Shown here piece by piece: positions 7,486 to 13,791 of a stretch of 13,791 nucleotides of DNA; the first letter of the stretch is position 1; every line of letters begins with the position of its first letter. The notes beneath the pieces are model-generated. The model was not told where the DNA came from, made no database searches, and was given only the letters and a program-made list of their open reading frames with translations. The translations under genes were made by a program, and so were the position numbers. The DNA is taken from contig JAPYRO010000016.1 of NCBI GenBank assembly GCA_029941095.1, forward strand, positions 1 through 13,791. The letters are read 5' to 3'. This DNA is from Dehalococcoidia bacterium (GTDB lineage Bacteria; Chloroflexota; Dehalococcoidia; UBA6926).

Positions 7486-8628
7486 ATGGTTGTTAGCAAT
7501 AATTTACATGTATGTTTTATAGCATCCCTAGACAGTATTCACACACGCCGTTGGATAAAATATTTTTCAGATTTAGGGTATGTTATTTCCGTAATCGATT
7601 ATTCGGATTTTTCTATTCCAGATAATATTGACCTATTAAAAAATATGTCCGTATATAAACCTTTGAAATTGATCACAAAATCAACATTGCTTAATCTATT
7701 AATACGAGTACTTCTGATACCGATTAATAACTGGAAAATTTCGTCGATCTTAAAAGCAATCAACCCAGACATACTGCATTCTCATTACATAAATGATTGG
7801 AGTTTTATTGGTGCCTGGAATTACCAAGGTACCTTAATCACTACGGCATGGGGCTCTGACGTTTTAAGCAAAAGTCCTACTGCAAGGATTACCAAAATAT
7901 TTAAATCATACGTTATGAAAAAGAGTTCTATTATTACTTGCGATGGAAATCACATACGAGATTCTATTGAAACATTCGGTGTTGATCCATCAAAAATACA
8001 ATTAATAAATTTTGGTACAGATACTCAATTATTTCACCCAAAACATAGAGAATCACAGCATAATATACGGTTGCTGAATAAATCATCCATTAATATCATC
8101 AGTCTCAGAAATCTTGAGCCAATATATGACGTTACTTCATTAATTTTGGCCACACCTAAAGTTTTAGCACGCCATCCACAAACCAGCTTCATAATATGTG
8201 GAAGTGGTAGCGATAAAAGGAAATTACAGCAATTAGCAAAATCGTTAGGGACTGAGGATAACATTACATTTACTGGAAAAATTCACCAAGATGATTTACC
8301 AAAACTATTAGCAAACGCAGATATATATGTCTCAACAGCTCTTTCCGATGCCGGGCTGGCCGCCAGCACGGCAGAAAGCATGGCATCGGGAACACCAGTT
8401 ATCGTAACCGAAGGTAGCGATAATCATCTATGGGTAGATAACGGTAATAGTGGTTTCCTGGTCCCCCCAAAAAATCCTGCGATTTTAGCGGAAAAAATTA
8501 TCGACTTGATAGAAAATCCTGAAACACGAAAGATTTTTGGTGAAAATGGACGTACAAAAATAGTAGCAAATAACGATTGGAACACTGAAATGAGTAAAAT
8601 GAAAAAGATCTACGAAGATTTAAAATAG
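7486..8628 (+). CDS. GT4-family glycosyltransferase (GT-B fold)
   Basis: A 380-residue two-domain retaining glycosyltransferase. The N-terminal acceptor domain carries HSHYINDW (98-105) and TTAWGSDVL (119-127), a region seen in many GT4 enzymes. The donor domain begins near residue 200 and contains FIICGSGSDK, ITFTGKIHQDDL and SDAGLAASTAESMASGTPVI (287-306). In this last segment the usual EX7E motif is altered: Asp288 stands in the first acidic position, with eight residues before Glu297. The related SDG...EAM form is known in some GT4 enzymes, so activity is plausible. GGGGA is 6 bases before ATG 7486, and the gene follows the flippase by 18 bases. Donor and acceptor are unknown. Confidence 0.9.
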   Translation: MVVSNNLHVCFIASLDSIHTRRWIKYFSDLGYVISVIDYSDFSIPDNIDLLKNMSVYKPLKLITKSTLLNLLIRVLLIPINNWKISSILKAINPDILHSHYINDWSFIGAWNYQGTLITTAWGSDVLSKSPTARITKIFKSYVMKKSSIITCDGNHIRDSIETFGVDPSKIQLINFGTDTQLFHPKHRESQHNIRLLNKSSINIISLRNLEPIYDVTSLILATPKVLARHPQTSFIICGSGSDKRKLQQLAKSLGTEDNITFTGKIHQDDLPKLLANADIYVSTALSDAGLAASTAESMASGTPVIVTEGSDNHLWVDNGNSGFLVPPKNPAILAEKIIDLIENPETRKIFGENGRTKIVANNDWNTEMSKMKKIYEDLK

Positions 8629-8643
8629 AAAAGGCACTAATTA

Positions 8644-9843
8644 ATGAATTTATGGATCATAAATCAATACGCAGATGGACCAGAAGGACAAGCAACCAGA
8701 GATTATGATAGAGCAAGAATTTTGGTTGCAAAAGGCCACGAGGTGACGATTTTCTCCTCAGGATTCAGCCAATACCACCTAGCTGAGCGACAAACTTACG
8801 GTAATAGAAAATACACTGTTGAGTCTCTAGACGGAGTGCAGTTTATCTGGATTAAATCATTTTCATATACTAAGAATAACTGGCGCAGGTACCTAAATAT
8901 GGTTTTGTTCTCTTGGCGAACATACTGGGTTGCTCGTTCTATAAATGGAAATCCCGATATAGTTATAGGAACCTCTGTACACCCCTTAAACGCCCTCGCT
9001 GGGAAGTTTTTATCTGGCTACAAAAAAGCTAGATTCTTTTTTGCTGTCACAGATCTATGGCCACAGACGTTAGTGGATATGGGGATAATACACAAATATA
9101 ATCCAATCACACTACTAATGAGATCTCTGGAAAAATACCTGTATAGTAAAGCTGAAAAAATTCTTACAGTACTCCCCTACGCTCATGAATATATTGAAGA
9201 GATGGGTATATCTAAAGACAAAGTGGTGTGGATTTCCAACGGAGTGGAAATGAGTTACTACTCCTCTATAAAAACTTATAAAGGTGGCTCTAAAAACAAA
9301 CTAACATTAATGTATATTGGCGGGCATGCTCCCCACCTAGGTTTGGACGTCATTATTGATGCGGCAGCAATATTGCAGAACGAGGGCAGAAATTATATAC
9401 GTATTATTATGATAGGAAGTGGTGTCGAAAAAAAGCGCCTAATAGAAAAAACAAAATCACTTGGGCTTACAAACATTGAATTTAGGGATCCCGTCCCAAA
9501 GCCTGAGGTGTATAAATCGATGGAAGAAACAGATGTACTATTTTGCCACTTTAGAGACTTACCACTACTCAAATATGGCACCTCCATGTTCAAAATATTT
9601 GATTACTTAGCTTCTGGCCGCCCGATACTATACGGAGTTAATGGGAAAAATAATCCCGTTAAAGATGCTGGAGCTGGGATAACAATAGAACCGGAAAATC
9701 CAGAGGTTTTAGCATCGACAATCGTAAAATTTTATTCGATGGCTCCTATAGACAGGGCAAAAATGGGATCTAAAGGGCCAGCATACGTTGAAAAAAATTA
9801 CTCTATCGCTGTGCTTGCTGCAAAGCTAGAAGAGGTTCTATAA
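8644..9843 (+). CDS. WbuB-like GT4-family glycosyltransferase
   Basis: A 399-residue GT-B transferase. The start, MNLWIINQYADGPEGQATRD, matches the WbuB type, whose E. coli member is assigned to transfer of an amino-deoxy sugar in O-antigen synthesis. Other visible marks are FFFAVTDLWPQ (131-141) after a hydrophobic, aromatic stretch, VVWISNGVEM (194-203), MYIGGHAPHLGLD (223-235) and GTSMFKIFDYLASGRPI (312-328), which takes the place of the EX7E region in this subfamily. The start codon has only a modest AGAAAAGG site 9 bases upstream. The WbuB resemblance, with an amino-sugar module directly downstream, makes a 2- or 3-amino sugar a reasonable donor; this is inference and not readable from motifs. 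Confidence 0.88.
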   Translation: MNLWIINQYADGPEGQATRDYDRARILVAKGHEVTIFSSGFSQYHLAERQTYGNRKYTVESLDGVQFIWIKSFSYTKNNWRRYLNMVLFSWRTYWVARSINGNPDIVIGTSVHPLNALAGKFLSGYKKARFFFAVTDLWPQTLVDMGIIHKYNPITLLMRSLEKYLYSKAEKILTVLPYAHEYIEEMGISKDKVVWISNGVEMSYYSSIKTYKGGSKNKLTLMYIGGHAPHLGLDVIIDAAAILQNEGRNYIRIIMIGSGVEKKRLIEKTKSLGLTNIEFRDPVPKPEVYKSMEETDVLFCHFRDLPLLKYGTSMFKIFDYLASGRPILYGVNGKNNPVKDAGAGITIEPENPEVLASTIVKFYSMAPIDRAKMGSKGPAYVEKNYSIAVLAAKLEEVL

Positions 9844-9881
9844 TTCTATCCATAAATAATTTTTATGAGAGGAACTAGACC

Positions 9882-10658
9882 TTGAGCCAGCAGACTACTC
9901 TAGTTATTGGAGAAGGCGAAATTGGTCTTCCTATCGCTGAGATACTAAGTAGTGTATACAACGTAATCACAAAAGATATAGATCCCATACCAGATCCCGG
10001 GAAAATATCTGTACTACATATATGCTACCCATTCCAAATTGAAGATTTTGTAGAAACGACTATACGATACATAAAAAATTATGCTCCTGAAATAACAATG
10101 GTGCACAGCACGGTCGTTCCAGGTACAACGAAACAAATAAGCGAGCAAGTTTCTAGCCCGGTCATTTATAGTCCTGTCAGAGGCAAACATTCAAAAATGG
10201 CTGAGGAGTTACTGTCTCTAAGAAAATATGTGAGCAGTACGAGTCAAGATGGCCTGGCTAAAGGAATTGATCACCTCGAACAAGCCAAAATAAAAACAGA
10301 AAAATTTTCGTCAGTTGAATCGCTAGAGTTAGCAAAGATACAAGAAACTACGTACTTTGGTCTACTTATAGCTTGGGCACAAGAAATGAAACGTTACTCT
10401 GATCTACTAGATGCCGATTACGAAGAAGTCGCGCGCTTCGCGTTAGCCGACGGCATATCGTATATGCCTAGCGTTATTTTTCAGCCAGGTTTTATCGGCG
10501 GTCATTGTGTGATGCCTAATATTGAACTTTTAGAAACGATCAAGAAGTCTTCTTTTCTAGATGCAATCAAAGAGTCAAATGATCTCAAGAAATCTGAATG
10601 GCTAAGTCAAGGTCAGGATTTAGAAAAAAGATTAAAGCCATCAGATATGGAAAATTAA
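9882..10658 (+). CDS. minimal UDP-glucose/GDP-mannose dehydrogenase-like protein
   Basis: A 258-residue protein starting at TTG 9882, with GAGAGGA 8 bases upstream. It resembles nucleotide-sugar 6-dehydrogenases, which oxidise a sugar C6 to a uronate, but is far shorter than their 400-450 residues. Seen: NAD motif GEGEIG (10-15), HSTVVPGTT (75-83) matching the conserved STVPPGT loop, SPVR (97-100), ELAK (149-152) opening the central helix, and GFIGGHCVMP (203-212) with Cys209 in the place of the catalytic cysteine. Missing: the C-terminal nucleotide-binding domain, about 50 residues between the NAD motif and the STV loop, and the usual Lys and Asp after the cysteine (Asn213 and Ile214 follow Pro212). 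The next gene begins 6 bases later with no leftover dehydrogenase sequence, so this is a complete short gene rather than a visible frameshift. Its substrate is uncertain. Confidence 0.7.
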   Translation: MSQQTTLVIGEGEIGLPIAEILSSVYNVITKDIDPIPDPGKISVLHICYPFQIEDFVETTIRYIKNYAPEITMVHSTVVPGTTKQISEQVSSPVIYSPVRGKHSKMAEELLSLRKYVSSTSQDGLAKGIDHLEQAKIKTEKFSSVESLELAKIQETTYFGLLIAWAQEMKRYSDLLDADYEEVARFALADGISYMPSVIFQPGFIGGHCVMPNIELLETIKKSSFLDAIKESNDLKKSEWLSQGQDLEKRLKPSDMEN

Positions 10659-10664
10659 ACTACC

Positions 10665-11783
10665 ATGATTGAAAACAGAAATATAGTACCATTCGTTGAT
10701 CTAAACTTCCAGAATACACAAATCAAAGAGGAAGTTCTTAATGATCTAAATGATTTGGTTGTAAATTCAAGATTTATTCTAGGAGAACAAGTATCAATTT
10801 TTGAAGAACAATTTGCCGATTATTGTGAAACTAGTCAGTGTATAGGGGTTTCAAGTGGCACAGATGCTTTAACAATAGCGGTTAAGTCTCTATCGCTGAA
10901 CCCTGGAGATGAAATCATAGTGCCTGCTAATACGTTTGTAGCTACAGCTGAAGCTGTGGTCCACGGAGGAGGTGTTCCAGTATTAGTAGATATCCAAGAA
11001 GATTCCTATAATATTGATCCAGAATTAATTGAAACCAGTATTACAGGCAAAACAAAAGCGATAATACCCGTTCACCTTTACGGTAAACCTGCTGACATGG
11101 ATCCAATAATGGATTTAGCAAAAAAGTATAATCTTACTGTTATAGAAGATGCCGCTCAGGCACACGGTGCATTGTATAAAGGCAAACGAGTAGGTTCGAT
11201 AGGGGATATAGGGTGTTTTAGCTTTTATCCAAGCAAGAACCTAGGAGCCTGGGGTGATGGAGGAGCGATTGTAACTTCAGATAGTCTGAAGGCTCAACAA
11301 TTCAGAGAATTAAGAGACCACGGCTCTACAAAAAAGAATGTCCACTCAACAATCGGATATACAAGTAGGCTCGACGCAATACAAGCTTTGGTATTAAATA
11401 AAAAATTACCTTATCTTGACGAATGGAACCAGTTGAGAAAAGATTCGTCGCAAATCTATAACGATCAATTTGCTTTAGACAACACAAACATCGTGTCCCC
11501 GAAATACAAAGAAGATGAAGACCATGTATATCATATTTATGCTATTCAAGTACCCCCAGCGAGTAGGGATACTTTGCAGGACCATTTGAATGAATCAGGT
11601 ATAATGACGGGTATACATTATCCGAACCCAATACACAAAACAAAAGCATTCAATTACATCAAGGGATCATACCCAGTCTCTGAAGAGGTATCTACTAAAA
11701 TACTATCATTACCTATGTACCCAGGCCTGCAACCTAAGCAGCTAAAGGAAATCGTTAAGTTAATAAAAACTAACCTCAAATAA
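10665..11783 (+). CDS. DegT/DnrJ/EryC1-family sugar aminotransferase
   Basis: A 372-residue PLP-dependent aminotransferase of normal family length. It would convert a keto group of a nucleotide sugar to an amine with glutamate or a similar donor. Seen: SSGTDAL (63-69) for phosphate binding, EDAAQAHGA (161-169) with Asp162 and Gln165, and FSFYPSKNLGAWGDGGAI with the PLP lysine at Lys191. GYTSRLDAIQA in the second half is typical of the group. The FxxxPSKNLGAxGDGG form is common in 3-aminotransferases such as QdtB/FdtB and is also close to WbpE, so C3 amination is likelier than C4, though not proven. The Shine-Dalgarno site before ATG 10665 is weak; translation may depend on the upstream gene, which ends 6 bases before. 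It sits between the short dehydrogenase and a Gfo/Idh oxidoreductase. Confidence 0.93.
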   Translation: MIENRNIVPFVDLNFQNTQIKEEVLNDLNDLVVNSRFILGEQVSIFEEQFADYCETSQCIGVSSGTDALTIAVKSLSLNPGDEIIVPANTFVATAEAVVHGGGVPVLVDIQEDSYNIDPELIETSITGKTKAIIPVHLYGKPADMDPIMDLAKKYNLTVIEDAAQAHGALYKGKRVGSIGDIGCFSFYPSKNLGAWGDGGAIVTSDSLKAQQFRELRDHGSTKKNVHSTIGYTSRLDAIQALVLNKKLPYLDEWNQLRKDSSQIYNDQFALDNTNIVSPKYKEDEDHVYHIYAIQVPPASRDTLQDHLNESGIMTGIHYPNPIHKTKAFNYIKGSYPVSEEVSTKILSLPMYPGLQPKQLKEIVKLIKTNLK

Positions 11784-11807
11784 TGTTCTAACGTGCGAGG
11801 AACTTAC

Positions 11808-12824
11808 ATGAAAACTATTAAAACAGCGGTACTTGGATACGGATATTGGGGACCAAACATCGTCCGAAATTTAAATAAATTAAGTGGAACAGAAATAAAA
11901 TATATCGTAGATCTGGACCAACAAAAAAGAAACCAGGCATCTGAAGACTACCCCTCAATAGAAGTTACCTCAAATGCTGACGACATAATTAATAATCCAG
12001 ACATCGATGCATTAGTTATAGCAACGCCCCCTTCAACACATTTTGGATTGGCCTCTAAATCATTAGCTAACGGAAAACACGTTTTAATAGAAAAGCCAAT
12101 AGCTCAAACAAGCAAAGATTCTCAGAAACTTATTGAACTCGCCAAAGATAATGACCTGATATTGATGGTAGACCACACTTTCATATATTCAGGAGCAGTA
12201 AAACAGATAAAATCAATTCTTAAAAATCGCGAACTTGGTGATTTATGGTATGTGGATTCTGTGAGGATTAATCTGGGAATTATACAAAAGGACGTAAATG
12301 TTGTTTGGGACCTTGCTCCTCATGATCTTTCTATCTTGGAATACATAATCGAGGCAAACCCCGTAAGTGTCTCAGCAACAGGACTATCACCAGAAAATTA
12401 TGTAGGTGCTCCTTTGGAGGGTATAGCTTATCTAACAATCAAATATGATAATGGCGTTTTAGCACATCTCCATTTAAGCTGGCTCGCGCCCGTCAAAATG
12501 AGGCGTATGATGTTTGGAGGAAGCAAGAAATTTCTTGTCTATGACCACCTGGATCCGGAACACCAAGTGAAGATTTATGATAAAGCTATAGGTAAAACAC
12601 CAGAAGGCAATTACCAAATATTAAGTGAACGAAAAGAAGGGGACATGTATGCTCCAAAGATTGATCAGAAAGAACCTTTAGAAGAAATGGTAGAGCATTT
12701 CATAGAATCAATATCCACAAACCAGAGCCCCATTTCTGATGGAATATCAGGCCGTAACATCGTTATCATTATAGAAGCCGCAATAAATTCTATGGAAAAT
12801 GACGGGGTAGAGATAAAACTATGA
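11808..12824 (+). CDS. Gfo/Idh/MocA-family NAD(P)-dependent sugar oxidoreductase
   Basis: A 338-residue oxidoreductase. Seen: the NAD motif VLGYGYWG (8-15), IATPPSTH (71-78), the catalytic EKP at 95-97 with Lys96, and an Asp168-x3-His172 pair in WDLAPHDLS. This family includes WbpB, which oxidises C3 of UDP-GlcNAc-uronate before transamination by WbpE. Together with the aminotransferase just upstream, 3-keto formation followed by amination is the natural reading. I chose ATG 11808 because GCGAGGAA lies 6 to 13 bases before it; a GTG at 11793 in the same frame would add 5 residues and use no better site. No sugar N-acetyltransferase follows in the visible sequence, so acetylation, if it occurs, would need a gene outside the window. 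Confidence 0.9.
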   Translation: MKTIKTAVLGYGYWGPNIVRNLNKLSGTEIKYIVDLDQQKRNQASEDYPSIEVTSNADDIINNPDIDALVIATPPSTHFGLASKSLANGKHVLIEKPIAQTSKDSQKLIELAKDNDLILMVDHTFIYSGAVKQIKSILKNRELGDLWYVDSVRINLGIIQKDVNVVWDLAPHDLSILEYIIEANPVSVSATGLSPENYVGAPLEGIAYLTIKYDNGVLAHLHLSWLAPVKMRRMMFGGSKKFLVYDHLDPEHQVKIYDKAIGKTPEGNYQILSERKEGDMYAPKIDQKEPLEEMVEHFIESISTNQSPISDGISGRNIVIIIEAAINSMENDGVEIKL

Positions 12825-12956
12825 AAATTAGGTCAGGTTAATAATTTCAAGTTGTACATTTATTCCAGGATTTAGAAATTTAATTGTTCGTTTGTGGAGA
12901 TAAATATATTTAGGTAAAACATAGCACATAAATACAATGGAGAAGCGTAATCCCGG
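12825..12956 (+). other. 132-base intergenic gap
   Basis: This is the longest gap inside the cluster. It is very AT-rich and holds no credible gene and no clear stem-loop terminator. TTGTTC at 12884 and TATATT at 12905 form only a weak promoter-like pair with a 15-base spacer. GGAGAAG at 12939-12945 lies 11 bases before the next start. The gap may mark a boundary between transcription units, but nothing in it proves this. Confidence 0.4.
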
Positions 12957-13791
12957 ATGGAATACACGAGATTAAGTAATACAGACCTAGAAATATCTAG
13001 AATCGGCATCGGCTGCTGGGCCATCGGTGGTCATGGATGGGGTTATGTGGACGATAATGAATCAATCACAGCTATACGTTCAGCATTCGATAGAGGAATT
13101 AATTTTTTTGATACTGCGGATGTATATGGATTAGGGCATTCTGAAAAGATACTTGCTAAAGCACTTGAGAATAATAAATCGAACGTAGTCATTTCCACTA
13201 AATTTGGCCTGGATTGGGATGAATCTGGAAATATAAGAAGGGATACAAGCCCTGAAAGAGTCATTACAGCTGTCGAAAATAGCCTTAGAAGATTAGATAT
13301 AGAATCAATTCCTCTTTACTTAATCCATCATTTCGATGGTATAACTCCTATCGAAAACACTATTGAAGCTTTAATCAAATGTAAGAAAGCTGGAAAAATT
13401 CAAAATGTCGGCTGCTCTAACTTAAGTATAGACATGGTTTCTGAAGCAAATAATCTAATGCCTTTAAGCGCTGTACAAATTCCGTATAACGCAATCGATA
13501 GAGAAGCTGAAGAAGAAATAGTTCCTTTCCTAGACAAATTAAAAATTAGTAGCCTGGCCTATAGTTCTCTAGCTCAAGGCTTACTAAGTGGTAAATACGA
13601 AACTCAAGTAAGATTCTCTGCCGACGACATACGTAGCCGCAGCCCTTACTTTCAAGATCAAGCTTATAAAGATAATATGGCAATAGTAAGCCAAATCGAA
13701 ACGATGGCAAAAAAATATGGAGTGACAACGAGCCAGATGTCTATTAGATGGATCCTAGATAACCCATCTATCGCAGGGGCAATTACGGGAG
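12957..13791 (+). CDS. aldo/keto reductase (AKR 2), C-terminal end cut by the window edge
   Basis: The frame starting at ATG 12957 stays open for 278 codons to the right edge, so the gene continues outside the window. The protein begins MEYTRLSNTDLEISRIGIGC and shows the aldo/keto reductase tetrad: Asp52 and Tyr57 in FFDTADVYGLGHSE, Lys82 in STKFG and His124 in YLIHH. Residue numbers are identical to those of AKR 1, and the two are plainly homologous along their length. The visible part ends at GAITG, which corresponds to VIPG in AKR 1, so about 45 residues are probably missing. The Shine-Dalgarno site GGAGAAG is 11 bases upstream, a little far. The gene is separated from the amino-sugar module by 132 bases, so it may belong to a following unit. 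Its substrate is unknown. Confidence 0.9.
   Translation, partial: MEYTRLSNTDLEISRIGIGCWAIGGHGWGYVDDNESITAIRSAFDRGINFFDTADVYGLGHSEKILAKALENNKSNVVISTKFGLDWDESGNIRRDTSPERVITAVENSLRRLDIESIPLYLIHHFDGITPIENTIEALIKCKKAGKIQNVGCSNLSIDMVSEANNLMPLSAVQIPYNAIDREAEEEIVPFLDKLKISSLAYSSLAQGLLSGKYETQVRFSADDIRSRSPYFQDQAYKDNMAIVSQIETMAKKYGVTTSQMSIRWILDNPSIAGAITG

Noticed and set aside
10620..10700. Frameshift that would join the short dehydrogenase to a missing C-terminal domain
   Set aside because: The aminotransferase begins 6 bases after the stop with its own conserved N-terminus, and no nucleotide-binding-domain sequence is seen in any nearby frame.
11793..11807. GTG start adding five residues to the Gfo/Idh oxidoreductase
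   Set aside because: ATG 11808 has a well-placed GCGAGGAA site, and the NAD-binding strand begins directly after it.
12937..12975. Twelve-codon frame starting ATGGAGAAG before AKR 2
   Set aside because: It overlaps the Shine-Dalgarno site and start of AKR 2 and codes for nothing recognisable.

Overview
The window is one strand-uniform surface-polysaccharide and nucleotide-sugar biosynthesis cluster. It holds thirteen genes, all on the plus strand, and both ends are cut inside genes. The DNA is AT-rich, with frequent AGA and ATA codons. Genes have Shine-Dalgarno sites, three of them start with TTG, and most gaps are under 40 bases. With a Wzx-type flippase present, this points to a bacterium making an O-antigen, capsule or exopolysaccharide. 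The phylum cannot be settled from the sequence alone.

Left part (1-5058), sugar synthesis: the 3' end of an HddA-like heptose-phosphate kinase, a GDP-fucose-synthase-like SDR enzyme, a split transketolase (N-terminal TPP-binding half and C-terminal half, overlapping by 11 bases), a second GDP-fucose-synthase-like enzyme and an aldo/keto reductase. The kinase suggests GDP-heptose. The transketolase pair could supply sedoheptulose 7-phosphate, or could add a two-carbon unit to a keto sugar. The second SDR enzyme keeps its reductase triad but has lost both residues used for C3/C5 epimerisation in GDP-fucose synthase.

Middle part (5089-9843), assembly and export: a GT2 glycosyltransferase, a Wzx-like flippase and two GT4/GT-B glycosyltransferases, the second resembling WbuB.

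Right part (9882-12824), a second sugar module: an unusually small UDP-sugar-dehydrogenase-like protein, a DegT-family aminotransferase and a Gfo/Idh/MocA oxidoreductase. The combination resembles the dehydrogenase, oxidase and aminotransferase steps that make 3-amino sugars (WbpA/WbpB/WbpE logic), but the dehydrogenase lacks the C-terminal nucleotide-binding domain. After a 132-base gap, a second aldo/keto reductase starts at 12957 and runs off the right edge.

The most interesting ideas are the pairing of heptose kinase, split transketolase and two diverged Fcl paralogues, which may make an uncommon heptose or a two-carbon-branched sugar, and the minimal dehydrogenase leading the amino-sugar module. 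No RNA genes, insertion sequences, CRISPR arrays or clear terminators were seen.
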